In this document: in pieces, positions 28,878-36,593 of the stretch | Layout of the letters: each line of letters opens with the position of its first letter | Position numbering within the stretch: position 1 is the first letter of the stretch | Assembly (NCBI RefSeq): GCF_001050235.1 | Contig: NZ_DF967972.1 | Span: forward strand, 3,686,724 to 3,750,723 | Length of the DNA stretch: 64,000 bases | Direction of reading: 5' to 3' | Source of the DNA: Longilinea arvoryzae | Lineage (GTDB): Bacteria; Chloroflexota; Anaerolineae; Anaerolineales; Anaerolineaceae | Program-made: the position numbers and the translations under genes | Notes under the pieces: generated by a model | The model's database searches: none | What the model was told of the DNA's origin: nothing | What the model saw: only the letters and a program-made list of their open reading frames with translations

Positions 28878-29510
28878 TCAGCACAAACACAACACCCGTT
28901 CGAGCACCGCCCGCCGGCGCTGGCCGTAGACATCATCCGGCGCCTGCATCGAAAGCAAACGCTCGCAGGTGGATGCGGCATAGCGCAGTTCGCGCCGCGC
29001 GTCTGGCGAGTCCTGTTCGCTCAGCATCAGCAGAGTGTAATAGAAAGGCAGACCCTTCCAGCGCCCAAGGCCATCCCGCAGGCCGTTCACCATCTTCAAA
29101 CCGGCCTCCAGGCGCCGCTGAGTATCCGCGAAATCGGTCACAGCCAGGTAGCGCAGCCAGCCCACCGCCGCCTGCGCGCACTCGCCCAACGTGCAGCCGT
29201 CGGTGAAGCACTTGCCCACCAACCTCTGCCGCGCCTCTTCCAGCGCCATCACCCCGTCCACGGTGGGCGAATCCAGCAGGATCATGGCCCGCGCGCTCTC
29301 TTCACAGGTAATGGCATTCATCGCGAAACGGGTGCGCACGTGTTCGCCGGTGAACAGGCGCAGGCCGTCCGTTTCCTCCCGTTCGAGGTTGGCCGCGATC
29401 TCGCGCACCAGTTCATAGCGTTCCAACGCCGTCAACGGCTGGCCTTCGAAGAAAGCCAGGTTGCAGCGGTCGAGTGTTTCAGCCAGGGTGGCGGTCATTT
29501 GCAGGTCCAT
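28878..29510 (-). CDS. Uncharacterised helical protein
   Basis: 210 aa, mostly alpha-helical, no membrane segment or signal. Several Cys ('CEESAR', 'GKCFTDGCTLGECAQ', 'STCERLL', C-terminal 'CLC') are spread through it without a clear metal motif. No family recognised. GGGAGG precedes two adjacent ATGs; the second (29510) has the better spacing. Its C-terminus reads into the flank of repeat copy B. Divergent from the TGT-like gene. Confidence 0.68.
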   Translation of the reverse strand: MDLQMTATLAETLDRCNLAFFEGQPLTALERYELVREIAANLEREETDGLRLFTGEHVRTRFAMNAITCEESARAMILLDSPTVDGVMALEEARQRLVGKCFTDGCTLGECAQAAVGWLRYLAVTDFADTQRRLEAGLKMVNGLRDGLGRWKGLPFYYTLLMLSEQDSPDARRELRYAASTCERLLSMQAPDDVYGQRRRAVLERVLCLC

Positions 29511-29591
29511 CATAACCTCCCAAACGAATACCGATTAAGTCATCCAGATTATAGCACATATTTTCTATAATTCAAGCTTTCATCTCACCGC

Positions 29592-29620
29592 TTGCGCCTT
29601 AGGCGTTCTTAGGGCATAAT
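29592..29620 (+). promoter_or_regulatory. Promoter of the RNA-modification operon
   Basis: TTGCGC (29592-29597), 17-base spacer, CATAAT (29615-29620). The ATG of the first gene at 29630 lies 9 bases beyond the -10 box and no Shine-Dalgarno is present, so the mRNA is probably leaderless. Confidence 0.48.
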
Positions 29621-29629
29621 TCCCCGCAG

Positions 29630-30739
29630 ATGAGCACTCCTGAATTTTCGAAATCCCTTAAACTGAACCACGGCACGCTGGAATTCCCGGTTTACATGCC
29701 GGACGCGACTTTTGGCGTGGTGCGAACCGTCGATTCGAATGATCTGCACAGCGCCGGCATCCAAGCGCTGGTGATGAACACCTTTCACCTCATGCAGCGC
29801 CCGGGTTCTTCGACCATCCAGTCCCTGGGCGGGCTGCACCGCATGAGCGCCTGGGACCGTCCCATCATTACTGATTCGGGCGGTTTTCAGGCTTATTCGC
29901 TGATTCGACAGAATCCACGATTCGGCAGGATGGACGAGAAAGGGATCACCTTTCAACCCGAAGGCTCGGATCGCAAATTCCAGCTCAGTCCAGAGAAATG
30001 CATCCAGCTCCAGGTGGCTTACGGGTCGGATGTGGTCATCTGTCTGGATGACTGCACGCACGTGGACGCTTCCGAAGAAGAACAGCATAAATCGGTCGAC
30101 CGGACCATCTCCTGGGCCAAGCGCTGCAAGGATGAATTCAAGCGCCTGATGCGCCAGAAGAAACTGGATGAAGACAAACGCCCGCTTATCTTTGGCGTCA
30201 TCCAGGGCGGCGGCATTCCCGCGCTGCGCAAGCAGTGTGCGGATGCGCTGCTGGAGATCGGCTTCGACGGTTTTGGCTTCGGCGGCTGGCCGCTGGACGG
30301 CGATGGCAACCTGCTGACCGACATCCTGGCCTACACGCGCTCGTTGGTGCCGCCAGAACTGCCCATGCACGCGCTGGGCATTGGCCATCCTTACAATGTG
30401 GTGACCTGCTGGGACCTGGGCTACGGCATCTTCGACTGCGCCATGCCCACCCGGGATGCGCGCCACGGCCGCCTGTATACCTTCGCCAACCCGTCCGGGG
30501 CCGATGGCGGCTTGAACGGCGATTGGCTGCGTTATCTCTACATCAACGACGAGCGCCACATCCGCTCCGATCAGCCGATTTCGCCGTATTGCACCTGCCC
30601 GGTGTGCCGGAATTATTCCGCCGGCTATTTGCACCACCTCTTCAAGCTCAACGACAGCCTCTTCCTGCGCCTGTCGACGCTGCACAACCTCAGCTTCATG
30701 GCCCAACTCACTGACCGCATCCGCCTGAGGCCGCAGTGA
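29630..30739 (+). CDS. TGT-like tRNA-guanine transglycosylase, divergent
   Basis: 369 aa, usual TGT length. Conserved motifs: 'PIITDSGGFQAYSL' (general acid/base Asp, about 83), 'FDCAMPTRDARHGRLYTF' (nucleophile Asp, about 266) and the zinc site 'CTCPVCRNYSAGYLHH' (about 323-338). It should exchange guanine in an RNA for a deazaguanine base. The specificity loop, GGLAVGE in queuosine TGTs, is 'FGGWPLDGDG' here, so the base or RNA target may differ. First gene of a four-gene operon; its stop overlaps the next start. A YhhQ-type queuosine-precursor transporter lies 4.3 kb downstream. Confidence 0.88.
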   Translation: MSTPEFSKSLKLNHGTLEFPVYMPDATFGVVRTVDSNDLHSAGIQALVMNTFHLMQRPGSSTIQSLGGLHRMSAWDRPIITDSGGFQAYSLIRQNPRFGRMDEKGITFQPEGSDRKFQLSPEKCIQLQVAYGSDVVICLDDCTHVDASEEEQHKSVDRTISWAKRCKDEFKRLMRQKKLDEDKRPLIFGVIQGGGIPALRKQCADALLEIGFDGFGFGGWPLDGDGNLLTDILAYTRSLVPPELPMHALGIGHPYNVVTCWDLGYGIFDCAMPTRDARHGRLYTFANPSGADGGLNGDWLRYLYINDERHIRSDQPISPYCTCPVCRNYSAGYLHHLFKLNDSLFLRLSTLHNLSFMAQLTDRIRLRPQ

Positions 30740-31548
30740 ACGATCCGGCATTGGAAGCCATTGTCGCGGAAGTACAGTCCTCGGCCAGGTATCGCGCCAT
30801 CCATCCCGGCCTGGTGCGGCGCATTGCCGCGTTGGAGCTGGCCAAGGGGCGCAAGCCTAAGGAAACCGTCAAGGCGGTGCGCAACAAACTCCACCAGATC
30901 GGCGGCGCCTACCAGGAAACACCTATTGACTATGCGAAGTTAATGTCCGAACTGGAGACTCTGCCCACGCAATTGGATGACCCGACCCTGCAGGCCTTCT
31001 GCCGGCGCGCAATGCAGCAGCACGCCTCCACCCGCGAACGCCTGCCCATCCTCGAGCAGCTCTTCGCCCAGGCGCTGGCGCCGCTGGCCCCCCTGACCTC
31101 CCTGCTCGACCTGGCCTGCGGGCTCAACCCGCTGGCGTTGCCCTGGATGCCCCTGGCCCCGGACGCGCCGTATTATGCCTGCGATATCTATGCCGACCAG
31201 ATCGACTTCCTCAATCGTTTTCTGACGCACGTTCACCGGCCCGGGCGCGCCGAACTGTGCGACCTGACCGCGGAGCTGCCTGCGCAGCGCGTCCAGGTGG
31301 CCCTGCTGCTCAAAACCATCCCCTGTCTCGAACAGGTGGATAAAGCCATTGCCCCGCGCCTGTTGGATCATATTCCCGCCGAACACCTGCTGGTCTCCTT
31401 CCCCGCGCGTTCGCTGGGCGGGCGTGGCAAGGGCATGCCTGTAAATTACGAGGCTCACTTTATGGAACTGGTCGCCGGCCGAAATTGGAAGATCGATCGT
31501 TTTCAATTCAGCAGCGAACTGGCCTTTCTGGTCAGCCGGGAAGGATGA
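30736..31548 (+). CDS. 16S rRNA (guanine1405-N7)-methyltransferase family (ArmA/RmtB/Sgm type)
   Basis: 270 aa. The family signature runs the full length: helical N-terminal domain ('RYRAIHPGLVRRIAALE', 'AVRNKLHQIGGAY'), 'HASTRERLPILE' (about 95-106), SAM site 'LLDLACGLNPLALPWM' (about 122-137), 'YYACDIY', 'LLLKTIPCLEQ' and the target-loop motif 'SFPARSLGGRGKGM' (about 222-235). Characterised members methylate N7 of G1405 in 16S rRNA and give high-level resistance to 4,6-linked deoxystreptamine aminoglycosides. All hallmark residues are intact, so it is probably active. The start is GTG (30736), sharing 4 bases with the TGT-like gene. It is not on a mobile element. Confidence 0.9.
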   Translation: MNDPALEAIVAEVQSSARYRAIHPGLVRRIAALELAKGRKPKETVKAVRNKLHQIGGAYQETPIDYAKLMSELETLPTQLDDPTLQAFCRRAMQQHASTRERLPILEQLFAQALAPLAPLTSLLDLACGLNPLALPWMPLAPDAPYYACDIYADQIDFLNRFLTHVHRPGRAELCDLTAELPAQRVQVALLLKTIPCLEQVDKAIAPRLLDHIPAEHLLVSFPARSLGGRGKGMPVNYEAHFMELVAGRNWKIDRFQFSSELAFLVSREG

Positions 31549-31551
31549 AGC

Positions 31552-32370
31552 ATGCCTTCTGACGTTTCCATCCAGGCCCTGGTGGATGAGCTGCTGAACA
31601 GCCGCAAGTATCGCGATTTGAACCTGCCGGTCGAAACCGTGCGCGACCTGCTCGAACAGGAGCTGCCGCGCCATCGCAATCCCAAGGACGCCCTTAAAGC
31701 CGTGCGCCACAAGCTCCATACCATCGTCGCGCCCTACCTGGGCGACCCCGACTATACCCGGGTCGCTGCCGATTTGCAGGCCGCCAGCGCTGCCGGTCCG
31801 GCTGTGCTGCGCGAAGCCTGTACCCGCGTCCTGGAAGCACACGCCTCCACCCGCGAGCGTCTGACCGTGCTGGAGGACTTCTACCCGCGCCTGTTCGCGG
31901 TCACCGGTGTTCCGGCCACTCTCCTGGACCTGGCCTGCGGCTTGAATCCCTTCGCCTGGCCGTGGATGGGGCTGCCCGCTACGACCCGCTACCACGCCTA
32001 CGATATTCACGCCCCGCGCGTGGCCGCCATCAATGCCTTCTTTCAAACCCAGGGATTGGCGCCGTTGGCCGAGGTGCGCGATGTGTTGGTCCGCCCGCCG
32101 GAAATCGAAGCCGACGTGGCTTTCCTGTTCAAAGAGGCCCACCGCATGGAAGAACGCTCCCGCGGATGCAGCCGGCCTTTTTGGCGGGCGCTCAAGGTGG
32201 GCTGGCTGCTGGTTTCGCTGCCCGCCGAGAGCCTGAGCGGCAAGTTCCAACTGGCCGAGCGCCAGCGCGCCCTGGTCAGCGACGCCATCGGCGATGCAGC
32301 CTGGCCGGTCACCGAGCTGGTTTTCGGCGCCGAAATGGTCTTTTGCATCGATAAACGCCATGACTCGTAA
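31552..32370 (+). CDS. Second, divergent member of the 16S rRNA m7G1405 methyltransferase family
   Basis: 272 aa, in tandem with the previous gene (3-base gap). The N-terminal domain ('KYRDLNLPVETVRDLLEQEL', 'AVRHKLHTI'), 'HASTRERLTVLE' and SAM site 'LLDLACGLNPFAWPWM' are well kept. The C-terminal target-binding loop is changed: 'SLPAESLSGKFQLAERQRAL' in place of SFPxRSLGGRGKGM, and 'FLFKEAHRMEERSRG' in place of LLxKTIPCLEQ. It probably still binds SAM but may be a non-catalytic partner or act on another nucleotide. Confidence 0.83.
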   Translation: MPSDVSIQALVDELLNSRKYRDLNLPVETVRDLLEQELPRHRNPKDALKAVRHKLHTIVAPYLGDPDYTRVAADLQAASAAGPAVLREACTRVLEAHASTRERLTVLEDFYPRLFAVTGVPATLLDLACGLNPFAWPWMGLPATTRYHAYDIHAPRVAAINAFFQTQGLAPLAEVRDVLVRPPEIEADVAFLFKEAHRMEERSRGCSRPFWRALKVGWLLVSLPAESLSGKFQLAERQRALVSDAIGDAAWPVTELVFGAEMVFCIDKRHDS

Positions 32371-33841
32371 GAAGAAACGCACCCCCCCCTCCACGACCGC
32401 CGGCGCGCCGATCGAGAGCGCCCTGGCGCGCTTCCAACCCCTGCTCGCGCCCGAAGATTACGCCGCCCTGCTGGCCGAACTCGACCGGCCGTTGTATCCG
32501 GCTTTCCGCGCCAACTCCCTGAAATGCGACCCTGACTTGGCCCTGCCGCGCTGGGCAGCGCGCTACGGCTGGCAACTGGCAGCCGTGCCCTACTGCCCGA
32601 CCGGCCGCTGGGTGACCCGGTCCGAGACGCCCATCAGCGCCACGCCCGAACACCGCCTGGGTTTCTATTACATTCAAGACGCCGCCTCGATGCTGCCGCC
32701 CGAATTGTTCGACTTCAGCCGCGCATCCGCCCCGCTGATTCTGGACCTGGCGGCCTCACCCGGCGGCAAGACCACCCATATCACCGCGCGCAGCGGCGAC
32801 CGCGGCCTGGTGATCGCCAATGATTCCTCAGCCGACCGGATCACCGCCCTGCGCATCGTGCTTTCCACCTGGGGCAGCATCAACAACGCGGTCACGCATT
32901 TCCCGGGCGAGAAATTTGGCGCCTGGTTCCCCGAGACCTTCGATTACGTCCTGCTGGACGCGCCCTGCTCGATGCAGGGCATTCGCACCACCGAATCGCA
33001 TCCCATGCGCGCCATCACCGACCATGAAATCTCCGCTCTGGCCGCGCGCCAGGCGCGCCTGTTGGCCTCGGCCTTTCTGGCCCTGCGCCCTGGCGGCCAG
33101 GTGGTCTATTCCACCTGCACACTGACGCCGGAGGAGGACGAAGGCGTGTTGGACGTATTGCTGCGCCAGTTTCCCGGCGCGGTGCGGATCGAGGATCTCC
33201 AGTCCAGGCTGCCCACTCGGGCTCCGGGCCTTTCAGGCGCCGGCCCGCGCGAATTCGATCCGGCCGTGCAGGGCGCGGCACGCCTGTGGCCGCACCGCTT
33301 TGGCACCAGCGGCTTCTTCGCTGCGTCGATTACGAAAACGGCTTCTGTCAGCGCGCCAACCCTGGATGCGCCGTCCCGCCCGCTCGAACGCACCGGTTTC
33401 GAACCCCTGACGCCCGCTGAAACGCGCGACATCCTCCAGATATTCCAGGACGCCTACGGTTTCGATTTGAACGCACCGCTCACGACCCAGGATCTCAGCC
33501 TGTGGCGGCGCGGCCCGCGCTTGTTTGCCTTCCCGAACGCCTACCTCGAGCGTTTCAGCGCCTTGCCGGTACAGTCCCTGGGGCTGCCGCTGGGCGAGGA
33601 AGGCTCCGACGGTTTTCAATTGGCGCACGAATGGGCAGCGCGCTTCGGGCTGCGTTTCCAGAACGGGGTCTTGACGCTGGACGAAATACAATCCCAGGCC
33701 TGGCTGCGCGGCGAAGACTTGCCTTTGTCTGCCGCCCACCCCGACGGCGCCACGCTGGTCATCCGCGACGAATGGGATCGCAACCTCGGCCGCGGCCGCG
33801 TGCAGGGGGAACGCTTGAAAAATCTATATCCGAGAAGATAA
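32360..33841 (+). CDS. RsmF/NOL1-NOP2-Sun rRNA cytosine-C5 methyltransferase
   Basis: 493 aa. N-terminal RNA-binding region, SAM motif 'LILDLAASPGGKTTHI' (about 128-143), motif IV 'LLDAPCSMQGIRTTE' with Cys and motif VI 'VVYSTCTLTPEEDEGVL' with the catalytic Cys. A C-terminal extension of about 180 residues ('DLSLWRRGPRLFAFPNAY' to 'GRGRVQGERLKNLYPR') matches RsmF rather than RsmB. In E. coli RsmF makes m5C1407 in 16S rRNA, two bases from G1405. The start ATG overlaps the previous gene by 11 bases. Last gene of the operon. Confidence 0.9.
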   Translation: MTRKKKRTPPSTTAGAPIESALARFQPLLAPEDYAALLAELDRPLYPAFRANSLKCDPDLALPRWAARYGWQLAAVPYCPTGRWVTRSETPISATPEHRLGFYYIQDAASMLPPELFDFSRASAPLILDLAASPGGKTTHITARSGDRGLVIANDSSADRITALRIVLSTWGSINNAVTHFPGEKFGAWFPETFDYVLLDAPCSMQGIRTTESHPMRAITDHEISALAARQARLLASAFLALRPGGQVVYSTCTLTPEEDEGVLDVLLRQFPGAVRIEDLQSRLPTRAPGLSGAGPREFDPAVQGAARLWPHRFGTSGFFAASITKTASVSAPTLDAPSRPLERTGFEPLTPAETRDILQIFQDAYGFDLNAPLTTQDLSLWRRGPRLFAFPNAYLERFSALPVQSLGLPLGEEGSDGFQLAHEWAARFGLRFQNGVLTLDEIQSQAWLRGEDLPLSAAHPDGATLVIRDEWDRNLGRGRVQGERLKNLYPRR

Positions 33842-34193
33842 CCACCGAGACTCAGAGGGCACTGAGAAGAATTTTGTATTTATAGAAAGAGAAAACGCAC
33901 CACTGAGTATCGCGTAGGATGGGTTGAGGGGTGGAATTGCGCGGATTCTGGATTTAAAAATCTCCCAACCCGAAACCCATCATTACGGCTGCTGCAAGGA
34001 AGTTTAGCCGGGCAGTTGAGAGCCGCGGCAAGAACTGGGGAGACTAACCATGAGACACGGAGAATGTGGAAGAAAGAAAAATTATACCTGGTAATCACCG
34101 CCGACTTCAAAAGAATTGTAAAATCACAACTTCTTTCTTTTCTTCTCATTTTCTTCGTATTTCTTCTCTGCGAGCTCGGTGTTTCTGTGGTTA
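33841..34193. repeat. Long palindromic intergenic repeat, copy C (decayed)
   Basis: The left end has ATAACCACCGAGACTCAGAGGGCACTGAGAAGAA (key units CACCGAGAC, TCAGAGGG, CACTGAGAA). The right end, read in reverse, has ATAACCACAGAAACACCGAG... followed by GCAGAGAAGAA. A third partial unit (CCATGAGACACGGAGAATG, from about 34048) lies inside. Arms are clearly related but diverged. It fills the 350-base gap between the RsmF-like gene and rsmE, and the rsmE stop codon is its last three bases. Confidence 0.72.
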
Positions 34194-34943
34194 TCCCTCT
34201 TCCAACTCATCCAATGCCAATGCCGTAGCCACCACCGCCGCGGTTTCCATGCGCAGGATGCGCTCGCCCAACGACACCGCCTGCACACCGGCCGCGCGTC
34301 CGGCGGCAATTTCTTCTTCCGATAAGCCACCTTCCGGCCCGATCAACATGCCCAGTTTCGGCGCCGGCGCCGCTTTCAAATTTGCCAGCGCATCCCGCAG
34401 GCGCAGGCTGTGCTCGCCCTCCCAGGCCACCAGCGTCAGGTCGTTCTCAGCGCGCGCGCTGCGCAGCGCCGCCGCCCAGTTCAATGCCGGGTGCAAGGCC
34501 GGGATGCGTCCGCGGCCGCACTGTTCAGCCGCTTCGCGCAGAATGGCTTCCCAACGGGCGCGTTTGCGTTCCACTTCACGCCCATCCTGCACCAGGCTGC
34601 GCTGCGTCACCAGCGGAACGAAAGCCGCCGCGCCCACCTCGGTGCATTTTTGCAGCATCCATTCGAATTTCTCGCGCTGCGTCAGCCCAAGGTACAGCGT
34701 CAAACGGGTTCGAGGTTCACCCCGGGCCGGCAGTCGTTGAAGGACTCGGCCGCTTACCCTTTCCGGCGCCACCATTATTAATTCGATATCCGCCTGCCGA
34801 CCCTGATTATCCAACGCAATCACCTGCGCGCCCGATTTCAGGCGCAGCACGCGCGCAATTTGATGCCCGATTTCATCCGGAAACTGAAATTCGTCGTTTT
34901 TCAACAATTCAGGAGGTAAAAAGAATCGATGAGTCATAGTCAT
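34191..34943 (-). CDS. rsmE: 16S rRNA (uracil1498-N3)-methyltransferase
   Basis: 250 aa. PUA-like N-terminus ('THRFFLPPELLKNDEFQFPDEIGHQIARVLRLKSGAQV') and SPOUT knot with 'LGLTQREKFEWMLQKCTEVG', 'WEAILREAAEQCGRGRIP' and 'MLIGPEGGLSEEEI ... VSLGERILRMETA', all RsmE signatures. It methylates U1498 of 16S rRNA at the decoding centre. A TATAAT (minus strand, 34958-34963) lies 14 bases before the first ATG. It converges on the RNA-modification operon through repeat copy C. Confidence 0.94.
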   Translation of the reverse strand: MTMTHRFFLPPELLKNDEFQFPDEIGHQIARVLRLKSGAQVIALDNQGRQADIELIMVAPERVSGRVLQRLPARGEPRTRLTLYLGLTQREKFEWMLQKCTEVGAAAFVPLVTQRSLVQDGREVERKRARWEAILREAAEQCGRGRIPALHPALNWAAALRSARAENDLTLVAWEGEHSLRLRDALANLKAAPAPKLGMLIGPEGGLSEEEIAAGRAAGVQAVSLGERILRMETAAVVATALALDELEEG

Positions 34944-35011
34944 TCCGCTGTAAAACGATTATACTTGCATGCCTTGAATTCGATCCTCTTGAGTGTACTG
35001 AAGAACAAAAA

Positions 35012-35737
35012 TTGAACCAACCCTCTTCTGAAAACCGTATTTACCGCTATCTCGACCTGGTGATGGTGCTTTTTGTGACCGTCCTGCTGGTCAGCAACAT
35101 TGCCTCATCGGCCAAAATCGTCGATTGGGGCGTTTCCATCTTCGGCGTTCCGCTGGCCTTCGACGCCGGAACCATCCTCTTCCCGGTCAGTTACATCTTC
35201 GGGGATGTGCTTACCGAAGTCTACGGCTTCAAGCGCTCCCGCCGGGTCATCTGGGCCGGGTTTGGCTGTCTGACTCTGGCTGCGCTGGTCTTCGCCGTCG
35301 TGCGGGCACTGCCCGGTGAAGCCGCCTGGCAGGGCTACGCCGGCCAACCGGCTTACGACGCCATCCTGGGCGGCATGAGCAGCGGCGGTATTGTGCTGGC
35401 CTCTTTGTCCGCCTACCTGGTGGGCGAGTTCAGCAATTCGGTCATCCTGGCCCGGGTGAAGGTGATTACGAACGGCAAATGGCTTTGGGTGCGCACCATA
35501 TCCAGCACGCTGATCGGCGAGGGGTTCGACTCGTTCATCTTCATCCTGATCGCCTCCCTGTTCGGCGTGTTCCCCTGGGAGCTGTTCGGCACGCTGGTGC
35601 TGACCAATTACATCTTCAAGGTCAGCGTGGAAGTGCTCATGACCCCGGCCACCTACGCCGTGGTGACGTTCCTGAAACGCGCCGAGAGCGAAGACTACTT
35701 CGACCGCCACACGCGCTTCAACCCCTTCGCGCTGTAA
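35012..35737 (+). CDS. Queuosine-precursor transporter (YhhQ/VUT family)
   Basis: 241 aa with six membrane helices. 'LLVSNIASSAKIVDWG', 'FPVSYIFGDVLTEVYGFKRSRRVIWAGF' and 'LIGEGFDSFIFILIASLFG' are hallmarks of the YhhQ family, which imports queuosine precursors (preQ0/preQ1 or queuine). The only plausible start is TTG at 35012. The nearby TGT-like gene is a candidate user of the imported base. No preQ0 biosynthesis genes are in the window. Confidence 0.88.
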   Translation: MNQPSSENRIYRYLDLVMVLFVTVLLVSNIASSAKIVDWGVSIFGVPLAFDAGTILFPVSYIFGDVLTEVYGFKRSRRVIWAGFGCLTLAALVFAVVRALPGEAAWQGYAGQPAYDAILGGMSSGGIVLASLSAYLVGEFSNSVILARVKVITNGKWLWVRTISSTLIGEGFDSFIFILIASLFGVFPWELFGTLVLTNYIFKVSVEVLMTPATYAVVTFLKRAESEDYFDRHTRFNPFAL

Positions 35738-35752
35738 ATTCGCCCGATTCGA

Positions 35753-36496
35753 TCAGTCGACGCCGCGCCCGCTGGACGCGGCGTTTTCATATTTATTCCT
35801 GTGTACGGGCTTTGCCGACCCCGCGGGGATTTCTTCTTTACCGGCGATGACCACGCAATATTCTCCGCGCGGCGCGTTGGCTTTGACCCATTCGATCAAT
35901 TCGCTCAGGCGACCGCGCTGGACGGTTTCGAAGAGTTTGGTGAGGTCGTTGGCCACGGCAGCCGGACGGTCGCCGTAGACCGAGAGCGCGTCCTCCAAAA
36001 AAGCCAGGAGGCGAAAAGGACTTTCATAAAAGATCAAGGTGTGCGGCGATTGGCTGTCGATTTCCAAAAAGCGACGCCGCGGGCCGCCCTTGTGGGGTGA
36101 AAAACCTCTGAAGGTGAAGCTGTTGACCGGCAGCCCGGACAGGATCACCGCCATGATGAGCGCCGTCGGCCCGGGGATGGCAGTCAATTCCAGCCCCTCC
36201 GCGATCACGCTGCGCACCAGGATGAAACCCGGGTCAGAGACCGAAGGCGTGCCCGCGTCCGTCACCAGCGCCACGTTCTGTCCGGCGCGCAGCGCTTCGA
36301 GGATCTTCGGCAGCACGCGCTCTTCATTGTCTTCACGGAAGGAGAGCTGCGGTTTGTGAATCTCGAAGTGTTTGAGCAGAAAACCGGTCTTGCGCGTGTC
36401 CTCGCTGATGACCAGGTCCGCGTTCTTGAGCGTATCCAGAGCGCGCTGCGTGATATCTCCCAGGTTACCGATCGGAGTTGACACCAGATAAAGCAT
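35753..36496 (-). CDS. rsmI: 16S rRNA (cytidine1402-2'-O)-methyltransferase
   Basis: 247 aa of the tetrapyrrole-methylase-like fold. '[19 protein letters not shown]' (N-terminus), '[14 protein letters not shown]', '[15 protein letters not shown]' and '[17 protein letters not shown]' are RsmI signatures. It 2'-O-methylates C1402 in helix 44 of 16S rRNA. Convergent with the yhhQ-like gene, 15 bases apart. Confidence 0.95.
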   Translation of the reverse strand: MLYLVSTPIGNLGDITQRALDTLKNADLVISEDTRKTGFLLKHFEIHKPQLSFREDNEERVLPKILEALRAGQNVALVTDAGTPSVSDPGFILVRSVIAEGLELTAIPGPTALIMAVILSGLPVNSFTFRGFSPHKGGPRRRFLEIDSQSPHTLIFYESPFRLLAFLEDALSVYGDRPAAVANDLTKLFETVQRGRLSELIEWVKANAPRGEYCVVIAGKEEIPAGSAKPVHRNKYENAASSGRGVD

Positions 36497-36593
36497 GGCA
36501 GAAATCCATTGGAAAGATTCTTACTTGAAAAACACCTGACGAGAGTATATCATGGTTTTATTCCCGGTTTTTTTAAAAATCGTTTGTTTGAAC

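Noticed and set aside
29630..30739. DpdA-type DNA-modification (7-deazaguanine in DNA) island
   Set aside because: The TGT-like gene has canonical length and zinc motif and none of the other dpd genes (helicase, nuclease, preQ0 enzymes) is nearby; only the RNA-methyltransferase context is supported.
30736..32370. Recently acquired resistance island
   Set aside because: No transposase, integron or terminal repeat flanks the pair, and base use resembles the neighbours; chromosomal, long-resident genes fit better.
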